Shown here in pieces: positions 1-11,100 of a stretch of DNA of 64,000 nt. Position numbers and translations under genes: made by a program. Source of the stretch: Struthio camelus (lineage: Eukaryota > Chordata > Aves > Struthioniformes > Struthionidae); the NCBI RefSeq assembly GCF_040807025.1, contig NC_090946.1:6552001-6616000 (forward strand). Reading direction: 5' to 3'. Under the pieces are notes generated by a model. It saw only the letters and a list, made by a program, of their open reading frames with translations, ran no database searches and was not told where the DNA came from. How positions within the stretch are numbered: position 1 is the stretch's first letter; each line of letters begins with the position of its first letter.

Positions 1-3000
1 AGCCTCAAATCCACCCAAGTATATTTCCACTACTTATGTTCACCAGCTACACTGACTAGACAGGCAATCCCAGATGCTAGCTTGATAACAGCCAATATTT
101 CCCTCTTCTGCCTTTCCTGCAAATATTTACCTGCTCTAATACAACTGGCACCCTGCACACAACTCTCTGAACTGATAAGAACCATCCTGCCATCTAGTCC
201 TCACCTCCTCATGCACTCATACCAGCACCATATACATCTCCAACAGAGTTTCACCAGGAAGCCACAGTATTGCAGAAGTTAGTCCTTTTTTTTTTTTTTA
301 AGGTACCAAAATAATTTCCAGCAGGAGAATATGAAGAACAAAACCCCCACAGGAAAGCAGGAAACTCTCTCCGGGACAAAAATAACTACTGGTAGCTGCT
401 GTTAAGACTCTAGCAAACCTCACCTTGTACCCCTCCCTGACAAAGCTACTCTCATGCAACATCCATACCCTTCAACCAGCACTCACTTTTACACTACTAC
501 TCACTGAAGGACTGATCCCCTGCTGAAGGAAAGTTCTTCTAGCCCCAAGCAGCACCTGCTTTTTTTTTTTTAATTTTATTTTGTCCTGCTCAACAACTGA
601 CCCCTAGAGACCAGCAGAAACGAGGAATTTCTATCAAGCCCTTGCTGACATTACAAACACTACACAAGTTGTAAACCAAGAGAGAGCATTCAGGCAGAAC
701 TAAGGTGAAACGCAGGCATGTCACTAGTCTGCTTTCAGGCACAGTCATTTTTTCCAGAAAGCCTGCACAAATGCCTAGAACTACAACAACATGCTATTAT
801 GTCAGTTACATCCAATGAACCTGAGCATCAAGTGGCAAGTCATGCATGAGGCACCCGCAACCTCTCTAGCCCATTAATAGGGCTTCACACCTCCATGTCC
901 TCTCTCCCATGCATCATCTTCAGAAGCTGCTACAAAACTCTACTTTAAGACAATACATGCATGCAACAAGGCAGCAGTTCAAAAGCAAGGCTCAGCCCTC
1001 AACATCCTTTCTTTTCTTTCCTCCCTCCCTACAGGTAAAGCTACTTAGGTTTCATAACTGCTAGCCAATGGAAATGAGACAACAACTACAACCACCACCA
1101 CCAAGAACCATGCTTTACATGGGTAACTCACAACTTACAACCACTAAGGCAGCAACTGTGCTTTAAGGCTTCAGTCAGGTCACTTCAAGGCCTGAGAGTC
1201 TACAGCACTACTTCCCTACTCTCCCACGTCTACTAACATGTCATTTAGAAACTGCTTCCAGCCTACCTACTAGCCAAACACTGCTCTGAGAAGCTCACAC
1301 TTGTCAGGCAAATCCTCCTGCATTTACTGCCCCATGACAAACCCAATATGCTACCTTGGGGTCTTGGGTCATACAAACTTTGTACTTCCACTACCATTAG
1401 GAGAGCAGGAAGAGAGGAGGGGAAAAAAAAAGGGAAACATTTTAGTTTCTCTACACTATAAAAGCTATAGAGAAACCTCTAACCCACAACAGACACCTTC
1501 AGCTATAGAAAACTCAAAGTAGCTCAAGTTCTGCCAGTGATATAGCCACACACCTCTCTTGCTAGCAGTTGACTTCCCCAGGAATCACAATTCCAAAACC
1601 AACATCTGCTAGTGTCCAAACAGGAGAAGCATCTCATGTTACACCAGGTCACATGCCTACAGATCTCCAAGAACCTTGACCCCCTTTTTAAAGCCAGTCC
1701 TGAAACTTTTTCTTCTACCTTAGGGCAATCCAAATGTTTACTACAGAGCAATGTTTGGCAGCTCTTACTTCACAAGAACCACAGGTGAAACCACGAAAAA
1801 ACATTGAGGGCAAGTATTTCATTTGTGACTAGCTAAAACTGATTTGTGTTCAACAATGACAGCACTGGGCAATATCTTAAAGTTACTGCTTTTACACAGG
1901 CCAGTATAGTCAAGTAATACCAGGAGACAACAGTCCTGTCTTTCCAAACAAAGTCTAAATAGTTCCTGTCACATTAAAAAAGCCAAGAGGAAAAAAAAAA
2001 TTGTTGCCTATCTACAATACTAGTTCCTAAACCATTTCAGCAGCTCTAAATCCTGATGATAGCCTGCATTGACTCAGAACAAGAATAGTACATGCAGCTG
2101 CTAGTCATTGGCTGAGACAGAGCCAACTCTCACAGGATCTCGCCCAGCAAACCCCAGTGAAACTCCACAATGGGACAGGAGACAGGAAACACCTAACAGC
2201 AAAAGAGTTCCTCTAACATCATAAAGGGTAAACGCATTTTAACCATTCCAGATCTCTGCCTTTCATCCACAATGCCTAACACACCCTTTTTCAGGCCATT
2301 TCCACATTCCAAGCCCAAACCGCACATAATCTGCTCCAAGTTATGAACACTGACTAACAATTGCCAATATTCCATTCAGGTTTTCCTCGGAAAACACAAG
2401 CAACTGCTTCAGCATTGCTTCCCTTTTCACTCCTCCTTCCCATACAAGGAGCCCATAGCTAACAAACACAACATATTTGCATCACCCACTGTGTGAGTGG
2501 GTAATGTGTCAAACACAAGCCAGCTTGCTTGCCTATTAGCAAGTCATGCTCAAAAGCAGCAGATCTAGAGACCTTCATTCCACCAATATCGCAATGGAAA
2601 GCTACTCTACTCCCAAGACCTCAAGTGAAAGATCCATTTCACACCCAAACAAGCAGCAAGTTTAAGCCAGTCCAAACTGGTCCCCTACTGCAACTTCCCA
2701 AACGGACACAAGTTGCTACACATCTTCTCTTAACCTTCCAGGAAAATCAGCTGCTCCCCTCAACCCTTTCCACCCAAAACCTTCCTCCTACAAAACACAG
2801 TTCTGCAAGGATCACAAACACAAAACATGACCTAGACACACCAGTCGCAAGCAACAACACAAAAAGACTCCCCTTAGTCATTGCCTAACTTCTTGGCCTT
2901 CAGCAGTAAACACATTGCCTCCACTTTCTTGGGCAGGCACACAAAGTTCAACTTCAGAATGGTCTTCCAGAAAACTAGTTCTAGCACAAACCCTCTCTCT

Positions 3001-3950
3001 AGCCTGGCCTTACTTCCCCTCTATCAGGGAACACACAACAGTAATCAAACCAGGTTCAATCCCCCCCATCCCCCCACAAAAAAAAAAAACCCAACAGACA
3101 AAGTAACATGACCCCACATCCGGAATAAGCCTCTCGACTCCCATAGGCCAAGCACCACTGCCCACCCCTCACTTCCAGACACAGCCACAGGGTAACCACA
3201 ACTACTCCACTGCCTTCACCTACAACCTCCCTTCCCCCCCCCCCCCACTAAACAAGGGCACCTGACCCAGCTCCCTCTCAGCTCCACCCATTTCAAGTCC
3301 ACCAGCTGAAAAGCAGCCCCCCCAGACACCTTCCCCATCACTTCAGCTCACCTCCTTTGACACCCAGTCCAAAGGCATCTTCCACCACATGTACTTGCAC
3401 ACCCTCTCCCACAAACTCCTGCTCACTACTGCACTCGAGGGAGCAACATACACCCAGGCATGAACAAGACACAGGCTCCCAGCACCACGCTGCAAGAGCT
3501 CTTGGAGCGATCCTAGGCAGCACCCTGACAGAGCCAGTTTGAACCATTTGTTATAAGGTGCAAACACTTAGCCAGTCCCTTCCTTTCACCAGCATCCATG
3601 CAAAGCCTTGCCCAAGGCACACACCTCTCTGCCATCACTACTCCCCTCAACACCAAACATCACATCAGCTGAAAGCACCCACTCCACTGCTTCTCCTCAA
3701 CTCCCACCAGGCAACCGAGCTCAAACAATGTCATCAGGCACAGTTCAAACCAACACACCCCCATCACAGAAGTACACACACAAGAGGCAACACTGCTAGC
3801 ACGCACCAGTCGCGCTGTGTCGACCTTCAGAGCTCGACGCACCAGCCACCACTAAAGGTGACTAGCTGGAAAACCCACCTCTCGCTCCAGCTTACCCAGC
3901 TCTGTCTCCGGCGCACACAAACACCACTTCAACACCACCCACAGGACAGG
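1..3950. other. Unique non-coding flank, probable first intron of a leftward transcript
   Basis: I see no recognisable exon, RNA gene or mobile element here. The plus strand is rich in A, C and T and poor in G, so the minus strand is G-rich over C. Such skew is known downstream of CpG-island promoters on the non-template strand, and here it fits leftward transcription from the promoter near 4.8 kb. Possible minus-strand splice donors read GAG|GTGGGT near 3875 and GG|GTAAGC near 3893, so a leftward first exon could end there. Short homopolymers occur: T runs near 289 and 561, an A run near 3078 and a C run near 3233. The longest open frames (up to about 119 codons) have no family resemblance and look like chance. 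Confidence 0.5.
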
Positions 3951-4590
3951 CGAGCTGGAGCCAGGCCACACACGCTCACGCCGCCCCCGCCCCGCCCCAG
4001 CAGCCCCCAGGCCGCCTCCTGCCCCCGCCCCGCCCTCCCCACCTCGCCCTTCTGCCCGCTCTCCTCCTCGCCCGCTCCGCTCCGCGCTCCGCCTGCCCGA
4101 GCTCAGCAGCTCCTCGCCGCCCGCCCCCCGCCCCGCCTCGCTCTCCAGCCTCCCGCCGCCGCCGCCTCCCGCCCAGCGCCCCGCAAACGCCCCGCGCTCC
4201 CACCCCCCCGCCCCGCCCCGCCTCCGACCCTGCTCCTACTTCCCCCACCCCTTTCCCTGCCGCCCTTCAGCTCCCTTCCCCAGGCGCCGGGCGAGCAGGC
4301 GGCGGACGCAAACGCTCCCCCGTCCAGCGGCGACGCACCGGCCTCCTCAGCCGGGCGCCGGGCGACACCGAAGCCCCGCTCGGCCCCGGCCCCGGCCCCG
4401 GCCCCGCCCGACCGGCCGCCGCAAACCCTCCCCGGCCCGCCCGGCACCGACCCCGCCGCCTCCCAGCACCAGCACCAGCACCAGCCCCGCAGCCGCCAGC
4501 ACCTTCGCGCAGCCTCCCGGCGCAGGCGCCGCCGCCCTTCGGGCCCCGAAAAGCCCCTTCGCCGCCCCCCGCCCCCTGCCCCTGCCGCTA

Positions 4591-5060
4591 CCGCCCCCGA
4601 GCCCTGCCCGCCCGGCTGCGCCACGACCCACCGCGTGTCCCGCAGCCTGCCGCTCTCCAACTGCGCCGCGCCGCGGGGCCGGACGGGGCGGGATGGGGAG
4701 CCCTCCCCTTCCGCTCCGCCATCTTCGCCGCCAGGCGCCCCCCCACAGCCAGCCACCCCGCCGCCATCTTCGCCGCCGACCACACCCTTCCGCCCGGCCA
4801 GAGGCGGGAGCGGGGCGCCAATCAGCGGCGGGCGGCGCGCAGGCGCCCTCCAATGGCCGAGAGGCAGCTGGCCCGGCCGGCCAATCCCCGCGGCGGCCCG
4901 GGCGGAGGGCGGGAGGGAGCGGAGAGAGGCCGGAGATGGCGTCCGGCGGCCGTGGGCGCCGCCGAGCGAGCGGGCGGGCGGGCGGGCGGGCGGGCGGCGG
5001 GTCCGGGTCCGGGTCCGGGTCTGGGTCTGCCGGCGCCAGGGACGCGGTCCCCGCTGTCCC
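4591..5060 (+). repeat. Duplicated promoter segment, copy 1
   Basis: This segment matches 45371-45799 in the same orientation, offset 40,773 bases across the central part. The shared block begins at CCGCCCCCGA and ends at CGCTGTCCC. Differences include small indels and substitutions. They also include an expanded GGGC tract (about 4973-4996) and a GGGTCC tract (about 5000-5025) that are shorter or absent in the other copy. The flanking sequences on both sides are unrelated between the copies. Confidence 0.9.
4716..4945. promoter_or_regulatory. Core bidirectional promoter, copy 1 (CCAAT boxes and YY1-like sites)
   Basis: Three CCAAT pentamers lie at 4818-4822 (in the strong NF-Y context CCAATCAGCG), 4850-4854 and 4881-4885. 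They are spaced 32 and 31 bases apart, close to three helical turns. On the minus strand AAGATGGCGGC, the YY1 consensus, lies at 4760-4770, and a related AAGATGGCGG is at about 4716-4725. On the plus strand GGAGATGGCG has its ATG at 4936. Multiple spaced CCAAT boxes between divergent ATGGCG-type elements are typical of bidirectional housekeeping promoters. No TATA box is seen. The protein frames from these ATGs are not conserved in the second promoter copy, so I do not call coding starts. Confidence 0.7.
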
Positions 5061-5887
5061 CTCGACCCTGTCCACCCCTTGTGCCCGCCCGGGCCGCTCG
5101 GGCGCCTCGGCCGAGCTGCGGCTCTGGTGGGGGCGAAGGGCGAGAGCGGGCCGAGGGGCCCCTGGCAAAACAAGTGGGCCGGGAGCTGCTGGGCTCGGGG
5201 GTTGGTGGCCCTGGGCGAGGCGGCCAGGAGAGCAGGGCGGTCGGCTGTGGCTGGCGGCAGAGGGCAGCGGGGAGGGCAGGCGCCGTGCGCGGGCAGGGCA
5301 GGGGCTGCGGGCAGGGCAGGCAGGAAGCGGCGGTGGCTGGCGCGGGCCTGGAGCGGCCGGTGCCGAAGGCCAAGTGCTGGGAGCAGGTTGGGCTGTGCGC
5401 AGGGTGCTGCCAAGCGAGGCGGGAGGGTGCGTTGCGGGGGAGCGCTGCCCCCGAGGCGCTGGGGTGTCCCGCGAGGCCCGAGGGGGTGGGCTGCGCGAGG
5501 CGGGGTGTCGGCGAGGGCGGCGAGGCTGGAGGAGGCGCGGGTCGGGGGGCTGCTGTCCACGGAAAGGCCCGGCCGTGCGAGAGGGTCCCTAGGAAAGCTG
5601 CGCGTGGCCTTGTTGTGCTTGGTTTTGGCAGGGGGTGCGGTGAAGCGGAGCGCTTGGAGGGGGAAAGGCGGCGTGTGGAGCCTGTGGAGAGCGGGTGCCG
5701 GAGAGGCGGAGGCGGCGCTGGAGGTGCTGGTGCTGGCAGGGCCGCTGAGGGCAGAGGTGGCTTGAGGTGAGGTGGGACGCAGAGGAAGAGGCTGTGGCTG
5801 GGTGTGGGACGTGTTGGGCTGTAGAGCTGCATTGCCATGTTGCCTGCTGCCTGGAGAGTGGAGGTTGGCTGTACTGGTGCTGTACCT

Positions 5888-6002
5888 GGGGGGCTGGTGC
5901 AGCCTGGTGCGGGGCCTGGTGGGCTAGGGTGGCGTGGTGTGGGGGCAGGGGGGCTGGTGCAGCCTGGTACGGCCTACTGCTAGGCCTGGTGGGCTTGGGA
6001 GA
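5888..6002 (+). repeat. Short tandem duplication of about 57 bases beside the array
   Basis: Two imperfect copies sharing GGGGGCTGGTGCAGCCTGGT start near 5889 and 5947, each ending near GGCCTGGTGGGCT. They form a G-rich edge directly left of the first 20-base unit, which begins at about 6003. No coding potential is inferred. Confidence 0.6.
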
Positions 6003-8160
6003 ACACTCTGTCGGGGCGAAAACCACTCCACCGAGCTGAAAACAACTCCACCAGGGACAAAACCACACCGTAAGGGCCGAAAGCACTCCGTTGGGGCCAA
6101 AACCAGTACGTTGGGGCTGAAACCACTCCGCCAGGGCCAAAACCACTGCATCGGGGCTGGAACCACTCGGGTGAGCCTAAAACCACTCGGCTGACCCAAA
6201 AACCACTCGGCTGACCTTAAAACCACTCCATAAAGCCGAAAACCACTGCATCGCGGCAGAAGCCACTCCGTCATTGCTGAAACCACTCCATCAAGCCTAA
6301 ATCACTCCGCCGGGGCTGAAACCACTCCGCCGAGCCTGAAACCACACCGCCAGGGCCAAAACCACTGCGTCAGGCCTAAAACCACTGCGCCGAGCCTAAA
6401 ACAACTCCGTCGGGGCCAAAACCACTCCACCAGTGCTGAAACCGCTCCGTCGGAGCTGAAACCCCTTCGTAAAGCTGAAATGCACTCTGTCGGGGCTTAA
6501 ACCACTCGGCCAAGCCGAAAAGCACTGTGTCGGGGCTGAAACCACTCCGCCAAGACAAAAAGCACTGTGTCGGGGTTGAAACCACTCCGCCAAGCCAAAA
6601 AGGACTGTGTCGGGGTTGAAACCACTCCGCCGAGGCCAAAACCACTCGTCTGACCTTAAAACCCCTCCGCCGAGCCTAAAAGCACTGCGTCGGGGCTGAA
6701 ACCACTCCGCCAAGCCTAAAACCACTGCGTCGGGGCTGAAACCACTCCATCAAGCCGAAAACCACTGCGTCGGGGCTGAAACCGCTCCATCAAGCTGAAA
6801 ACCACTGCGTTGGGGCGGAAACCACTCCACCGAGCCTAAATCCACTGCGTCGGGGCGGAAACCACTGTGCCAGGACCAAAACCACTCTGTCGGGGTGGAA
6901 ATTGCTGCGTCAGGCCGAAAAGGACTCCACCAGGGCCAAAAACACTCCGCCGATATTAAAACCACTGCGCCGAGCCGAAAACCACTCCGTCGGGGCCGAA
7001 ATCACTCCACTGAGCCTAAAACCACTCCGTCGGGGCCGAAATCACTCCACTGAGCCTAAAACCACTGTGTTGGGGCTGAAACCACTCCGCCAAGACGAAA
7101 ACCAGTCTGTCGGGGCTGAAACCACTCTGCTGAGCCGAAAACCACTCCGTCAGGGCTGAAACCACTGCGCCGAGCCTGAAACCACTCCGTCGGGGCTGAA
7201 ACCACTCCGCCAAGCCGAAAACCACTGCGTCGGGGCTGAAACCACTCCGCCAAGCTGAAAACCACTGCGTCGGGGCTGAAACCACTCCGCCGAGCCGAAA
7301 ACCACTGTGTCGGGGCTGAAACCACTCTGCCAAGCCGAAAACCACTCCATGGTGTCGAAAAGCACTCCGTCGGGGCTGAAAACACTCCACCAAGCTGAAA
7401 AGCACTGCGTCAGGGCTGGAAGCACTCTGTCGGGGCTGACACCACTCCGCCGAGCCGAAAACCACTGCGTCGGGGCTGAAACCACTCTGCCAGGCCAAAA
7501 ACCACTGCGTCGGGGCTGAAACCACTCTGCGAAGCCGAAAACCACTCCGTCGGGGCTGAAACCACTGCGTTAGGCCAAAAACCACTGGGTTGGGGCTGAA
7601 ACCACTCCTCCAGGCCGAAAACCACCCAGCTCACCTTAAAACCACTCCGTCAAGCCTAAAACCACTCCATCAAGCCGAAAACCACTGTGTTGGACCTGAA
7701 ATCACTCCGCCAAGCCTGAAACCACTCCGTCGGGGCGGAAACCACTCCGTCGGGGCCTAAACCACTCCGCCGAGCCGAAAACCACTCCGTGGGGCCGAAA
7801 AGCACTCCGTCGGGCCTGAAACCACTCTGCGAAGCCGAAAACCACTCCGTCGGGGCTGAAACCACTGCGTTAGGCCAAAAACCACTGGGTTGGGGCTGAA
7901 ACCACTCCTCCAGGCCGAAAACCACCCAGCTCACCTTAAAACCACTCCGTCAAGCCTAAAACCACTCCATGAAAGCCGAAAACCACTGTGTTGGACCTGA
8001 AACCACTCCGCTGAGCCGAAAACCACTCCGTCGGGCCTGAAACCACTCTGCGAAGCTGAAAACCACTCCGTCGGGGCTGAAACCACTGCGTTAGGCCAAA
8101 AACCACTGCGTTGGGGCTGAAACCACTCCGCCAGGCCAAAAACCACCCAGCTCACCTTAA

Positions 8161-9600
8161 AACCACTCCGTCAAGCCTAAAACCACTCCATCACGCCGAA
8201 AACCACTCCGTCGGGCCTGAAACCGCTCCATCAAGCCTAAAACCACTCCGTCGGGGCTGAAACCACTCCACCAGTGCTGAAACCACTGCGTCAGACCTGA
8301 AACCACTCCACCAAGCCGAAAAGCACTCCGCCAAGCCTGAAACGACTCCGCCAAGCCTGAAACCACTGCGTCGGGGCGGAAACCACTCCACCGAGCCTAA
8401 AACCACTCCGTCGGGGCGGAAACCACTCCACCGAGCCTAAAACCACTCCGTCGGGGCGGAAACCACTCCACCGAGCCTAAAACCACTCCGTCGGGGCGGA
8501 AACCACTGCATTAGGCCAAAAACCACTGGGTTGGGGCTGAAACCACTCCGCCAAGCCGAAAACCACTCCGTCGGGGCTGAAATCACTCCGCCAAGCCTGA
8601 AACCACTCCGTCGGAGCCAAAAGCACTCCTTGGGGGCCTAAACCACTCCGCCGAGCCGAAAACCACTCCATGGGGTCGAAAACCACTCCGTCGGGCCTGA
8701 AACCACTCCGTCGGGGCTGAAACCACTGCGTTAGGCCAAAAACCACTGGGTTGGGGCTGAAACCACTCCGCCAAGCCGAAAACCACCCAGCTCACCTTAA
8801 AACCACTCCGTCAAGCCTAAAACCACTCCATCAAGCCGAAAACCACTCCGTCGGGCCTGAAACCGCTCCATCAAGCCTAAAACCACTCCGTCGGGGCTGA
8901 AACCACTCCACCAGTGCTGAAACCACTGCGTCAGACCTGAAACCACTCCACCAAGCCGAAAAGCACTCCGCCAAGCCTGAAACGACTCCGCCAAGCCTGA
9001 AACCACTGCGTCGGGGCGGAAACCACTCCACCGAGCCTAAAACCACTCCGTCGGGGCGGAAACCACTCCACCGAGCCTAAAACCACTCCGTCGGGGCGGA
9101 AACCACTGCATTAGGCCAAAAACCACTGGGTTGGGGCTGAAACCACTCCGCCAAGCCGAAAACCACTCCGTCGGGGCTGAAATCACTCCGCCAAGCCTGA
9201 AACCACTCCGTCGGAGCCAAAAGCACTCCTTGGGGGCCTAAACCACTCCGCCGAGCCGAAAACCACTCCATGGGGTCGAAAACCACTCCGTCGGGCCTGA
9301 AACCACTCCGTCGGGGCTGAAACCACTGCGTTAGGCCAAAAACCACTGGGTTGGGGCTGAAACCACTCCGCCAAGCCGAAAACCACCCAGCTCACCTTAA
9401 AACCACTCCGTCAAGCCTAAAACCACTCCGTCAAGCCGAAAACCACTCCGTCGGGCCTGAAACCGCTCCATCAAGCCTAAAACCACTCCGTCGGGGCTGA
9501 AACCACTCCACCAGTGCTGAAACCACTGCGTCAGACCTGAAACCACTCCACCAAGCCGAAAAGCACTCCGCCAAGCCTGAAACGACTCCGCCGAGCCTAA
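8161..9600 (+). repeat. 0.6-kb higher-order repeat, about 2.4 tandem copies
   Basis: The blocks 8161-8800 and 8801-9400 are almost identical, unit by unit, and a partial third copy runs from 9401 to about 9600. The first copy is 40 bases longer because it has one extra two-unit dimer near 8401-8480. Each block begins shortly after the landmark CCACCCAGCTCACCTTAAAA, which is also present near 7622 and 7922. Confidence 0.9.
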
Positions 9601-11100
9601 AACAACTCCGTCGGGGCTGAAACCACTCCACCAGTGCTGAAACCGCTCCGTCGGGGCTGAAACCCCTCTGTGAAGCCGAAAAGCACTCTGTCGGGGCTGA
9701 AACCACTCCGCTGAGCCAAAAACCACTGCGTCGGGGCTGAAACCACTCTGCCAGGGCCAAAACGACTCGTCTGACCTTAAAACCAGTCCGCCGAGCCTAA
9801 AAGCACTGTGTCGGGGCTGAAACCACTCCGCCAGGGCCTAAAACCATTCCGTCGGGGCTGTAACCACTGTGCCAGGACCAAATCCACTGCGTCGGGGCTG
9901 AAACCACTCCACCAAGCCTAAAACCACTGCATCAGGCCGAAAACCACTCCGTCGGGGCTGAAACCACTCCATCGGGGCTGAAACCACTGTGCCAGGGCCA
10001 AAACCACTCCGCTGACATTAAAACCACTCCATCAAGCCTAAAACCATTCCGTCAGGGCTGGAATCACTCTGCCGAGCCTAAAACCCCTCCGTCGGGGCTG
10101 AAACCACTGTGCTGGGGCGAAAAATGCTCCGTCAGGCTGTAAACCACTGCGTCAGGCCGGAAAGCACTCCAGCAGGGCCAAAACGACTGCGTCGGGGCTG
10201 AAAGCGTTCCACCAGGGCTAAAACCACTCCGTCGACATTAAAACCACTACGCCAAGCCTAAAACCACTCCGTCAGGGCTGAAACCACTCCGCCGAGCCTA
10301 GAACCACTCCACTGAGCCTAAAAGCACTGCATTGGGGCTGAAACCACTCTGCCAGGGCTAAAACGACTGCGTCGGGGCTGAAACCACTCCATCAAGCCTA
10401 AAACCACTGCGTCGGGGCTGAAACTACTGCGTCAGGCCCAAAATAACTCCGTCGGGGCCAAAACCACTCCAGCAGTGCTGAAACCACTGCGCCAAGCCTG
10501 AAACCACTGTGTCGGGGCTGAAACCACTCCGCCAGGGCCAAAACCACTCGTCTGACCTTAAAACCACTCCATCAAGCCTAAAAGCACTGCGTCGGGGCCG
10601 AAACCGCTCCGTCGGGGCCGAAACCGCTCCGTCGGAGCCGAAACCACTCCGTCGGGGCCGAAACCACTCCGCCGGGGCCAAAACCACTCCATCAAACCTA
10701 AAACCACTGCATCAGGCCGAAAACCACTCCGTCGGGGCTGAAACCATTCCGTCGGGGCCGAAACCACTGTGCCAGGGCCGAAACCACTGTGCCAGGGCCA
10801 AAACCACTCCTCCGACAGTAAAACCACTACATCAAGCCTAAAACCACACCGCCGGGGCAGAAACCACTCCGCCGAGCCTAAAGGCAGTGCGACAGGGCTG
10901 AAACCACTCCGCCAAGCCTAAAACCACTGCGTCAGGTGGAAAACCACTCCGCCAGGGCCGAAACCCCTCCGCTGACATTAAAACCATTCCGTCCGGGCTG
11001 GAACCACTCTGCCGAGCCTAAAACCCCTCCGTCGGGGCTGAAACCACTGTGCTGGGGCGGAAACTGCTCCGTCAGGCTGTAAACCACTGCGTCAGGCCGG

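Larger units (their letters stand above)
3960..5800. promoter_or_regulatory. CpG island 1 with bidirectional promoter
   Basis: This stretch is extremely GC-rich and dense in CpG. Left of about 4.75 kb the plus strand is C-rich over G; right of about 4.86 kb it is G-rich over C. The skew therefore diverges from the centre, as expected for a promoter firing both ways. Long open frames cross the island in several frames on both strands (for example 3558-5765 on plus), but their translations are Pro/Ala/Arg/Gly-rich and simply reflect the lack of stops at high GC. No encoded protein is claimed. The island lies between the G-poor flank on the left and the 20-base array on the right. Confidence 0.85.

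Noticed and set aside
4936..5060. ATGGCG start (MASGGRGRRRA) in both promoter copies as a shared protein N-terminus
   Set aside because: The first ten or so codons agree, but different lengths of the GGGC/GGGTCC tracts put the copies into different frames, so coding is not conserved.
3558..5765. 735-codon plus-strand frame across CpG island 1, with 485- and 338-codon minus frames overlapping it
   Set aside because: Translations are Pro/Arg/Ala/Gly-rich strings in several overlapping frames, as expected from stop depletion at very high GC. No domain or conserved frame in the second island.
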